A DNA stretch of 64,000 nucleotides from Paractinoplanes aksuensis (GTDB lineage: Bacteria > Actinomycetota > Actinomycetes > Mycobacteriales > Micromonosporaceae): assembly GCF_024137025.1 (NCBI RefSeq), contig NZ_JAMYJR010000001.1, forward strand, positions 124,001 through 188,000, in the 5' to 3' direction. A program made the translations under genes and the position numbers. Positions 62,802 to 64,000 of the stretch are shown here, piece after piece. Numbering within the stretch: position 1 is the stretch's first letter; each line of letters starts with the position of its first letter. The notes under the pieces are model-generated. The model saw only the letters and a program-made list of their open reading frames with translations. It was not told where the DNA came from and made no database searches.

Positions 62802-64000
62802 ATCTCCCCGAGGTGTTCCGGTCGATCCGGTTCCGGCTCACCGCCGTTTATTCGATGGTGCTGTTCGCCGTGGCCGCCGTGACCCTCGGGGGGATCTACC
62901 TGGCCGTCCGCGAGACGACCGAACCGCAGCCGGTGACGGCCCAGCTGGGCAAGGTCTACAACCAGAACCGGGAGTTCCAGGGGACGACCAGCGTGGCCGA
63001 GATCGGTCAGATCGAGGCAGCGGTCAACTACAACACGCTCACGACGCTGCGGTCGTACACGTTGATCGCTTTGGCCGTGCTGTTCGTGGCCAGCCTGGCC
63101 ATCGGCTGGGTGCTCTCGGGGCGGGCGCTGCGGCCGGTCGGCGCGATCACCCGGACCACCCGCGAGATCCAGGCCACCGACCTGTCCCGGCGGATCCGGC
63201 TCGGCGGGCCCCGCGACGAGCTGCGCGACCTGGCCGACACCATCGACTCGATGCTCGACCGGCTCGACCACGCGTTCCAGGCGCAGCGGCAGCTCATCGA
63301 CGACGCCTCGCACGAGCTGCGCAGTCCGCTGGCCATCATCCGGACCAACCTCGACGCGTCGCTCACCGTGGACGAGGCGACGCCCGAGGAGAAGCAACGC
63401 GCCGTGGTGGTGGTCGACCGGGCCACCACGCGCATGTCCCGGCTGGTCGAGGACCTGCTGGCCACGGCCCGCCGCGACGCCGAGGCGACCCCCGACGCCG
63501 ACGTCGACCTGTCGGTGGTGGCCCGCGAGGCGGGCGAGGAGTCGTTCGTGACCGACCGGCCGCTGCGGCTGCGCGTCGCGACGGCGCCCGAGCTGCACCT
63601 GATCGGCGACGCCGACGCTCTGCGCCGGGCCGCGGGCAACCTGCTGTCCAATGCGGTGCGGCTGGCCCCGGCCCCGTCGACCATCACCGTGGCCACCGGC
63701 CGCACGGGCTCGTGGCTGTGGCTGGCCGTGGCCGACGAGGGCCCCGGCATCGCCCCGGCCGACCTGCCCCGCGTCTTCGACCGCTTCTGGCGCGGCGCCG
63801 ACGCCCCGCCCACCGACGGCGTCCGCCGGGAACGCCGCACCGGCCTCGGCCTGGCCATCGTCCGCCAGATCGTCGAGTCGCACGGCGGCCGGGTCGCGGC
63901 CTACTCCACCCCGGGCAACGGCAGCACGTTCGTCCTGTGGCTACCCGCCGCCGACCGCACCGACGAGGACCCACCCCCGCACGGCAGCCCCTGGCCTTAG
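62798..64000 (+). CDS. sensor histidine kinase (MprB-like)
   Basis: 400 aa, complete; its TAG is the last codon of the window. Two membrane helices (about 15-37 and 88-108) enclose a short outer loop of about 50 residues, followed by HAMP, HisKA with His172 (DDASHELRSPLA), N box (NLLSNAVRLAP), G1 DEGPGIAP and G2 GLGLAIV. Phosphorylates the preceding response regulator. The small sensor loop and the HtrA-like neighbour suggest envelope-stress sensing. Confidence 0.93.
   Translation: MNLPEVFRSIRFRLTAVYSMVLFAVAAVTLGGIYLAVRETTEPQPVTAQLGKVYNQNREFQGTTSVAEIGQIEAAVNYNTLTTLRSYTLIALAVLFVASLAIGWVLSGRALRPVGAITRTTREIQATDLSRRIRLGGPRDELRDLADTIDSMLDRLDHAFQAQRQLIDDASHELRSPLAIIRTNLDASLTVDEATPEEKQRAVVVVDRATTRMSRLVEDLLATARRDAEATPDADVDLSVVAREAGEESFVTDRPLRLRVATAPELHLIGDADALRRAAGNLLSNAVRLAPAPSTITVATGRTGSWLWLAVADEGPGIAPADLPRVFDRFWRGADAPPTDGVRRERRTGLGLAIVRQIVESHGGRVAAYSTPGNGSTFVLWLPAADRTDEDPPPHGSPWP

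Overview
The window is GC-rich, densely coded DNA with strong third-position GC bias, many GTG starts and 4-bp stop/start overlaps. The gene content (CUT1 and ribose-type ABC transporters, secreted GH16, PL9 and CBM2 proteins, LysX, ROK, PadR and SigE-type regulators, MprAB-like two-component genes) suggests a soil actinomycete, most likely Micromonosporaceae (Actinoplanes-like). That placement is an inference from content, not a measured one. I saw no rRNA, tRNA, CRISPR array or transposase.

Layout. 1-2.3 kb: start of a sulfonate/nitrate-type solute-binding lipoprotein gene (runs off the window) and a ROK regulator. 2.4-9.75 kb: a DeoR-type regulator divergent from a sugar operon (CUT1 binding protein, two permeases, class II aldolase, ADP-dependent sugar kinase, mannose-6-phosphate isomerase-like cupin). 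9.7-14.3 kb: small membrane proteins, a PadR/membrane-protein pair, a secreted GH16 glucanase and a VOC protein. 14.4-19.4 kb: a LacI-regulated ABC importer. 19.5-36.2 kb: two divergent operons (9 and 6 genes) forming a catabolic island. The leftward operon has a ribose-type importer, two aldehyde dehydrogenases, a tandem alpha/beta-hydrolase, a maleate-isomerase-family protein, an IclR regulator and an alcohol dehydrogenase. The rightward operon has an FAD monooxygenase, a maleamate-amidase-like hydrolase, an alcohol dehydrogenase, an isocitrate-lyase-family lyase and a two-subunit aconitase-type hydratase. The set fits degradation of a ring compound through a maleamate/maleate-like diacid, then hydration and C-C cleavage; the substrate is unknown.

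36.2-42.6 kb: small membrane and regulatory genes, a SigE-type sigma factor with its partner, and two secreted polysaccharide-active proteins. 42.8-47.3 kb: lysX with a DMT transporter. 47.3-48.0 kb: a deletion scar joining two headless genes. 48.1-51.5 kb: a CHASE-GGDEF cyclase, small membrane proteins and a NUDIX hydrolase. 51.8-53.2 kb: an AT-richer orphan gene with a HEPN-like motif. 53.4-57.7 kb: a type IV prepilin-like operon with lectin and Ig-like domains. 58.3-64 kb: MoxR/DUF58/VWA operon, an HtrA-like protease and an OmpR/histidine-kinase pair.

The most unusual structural signal is an approximately 249-nt non-coding element present twice (10249-10497 and 49886-50134, same orientation). 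It starts with a 24-25 bp perfect hairpin in which all three stem differences between copies are compensated on the other arm, and the 14-nt loop is partly conserved.
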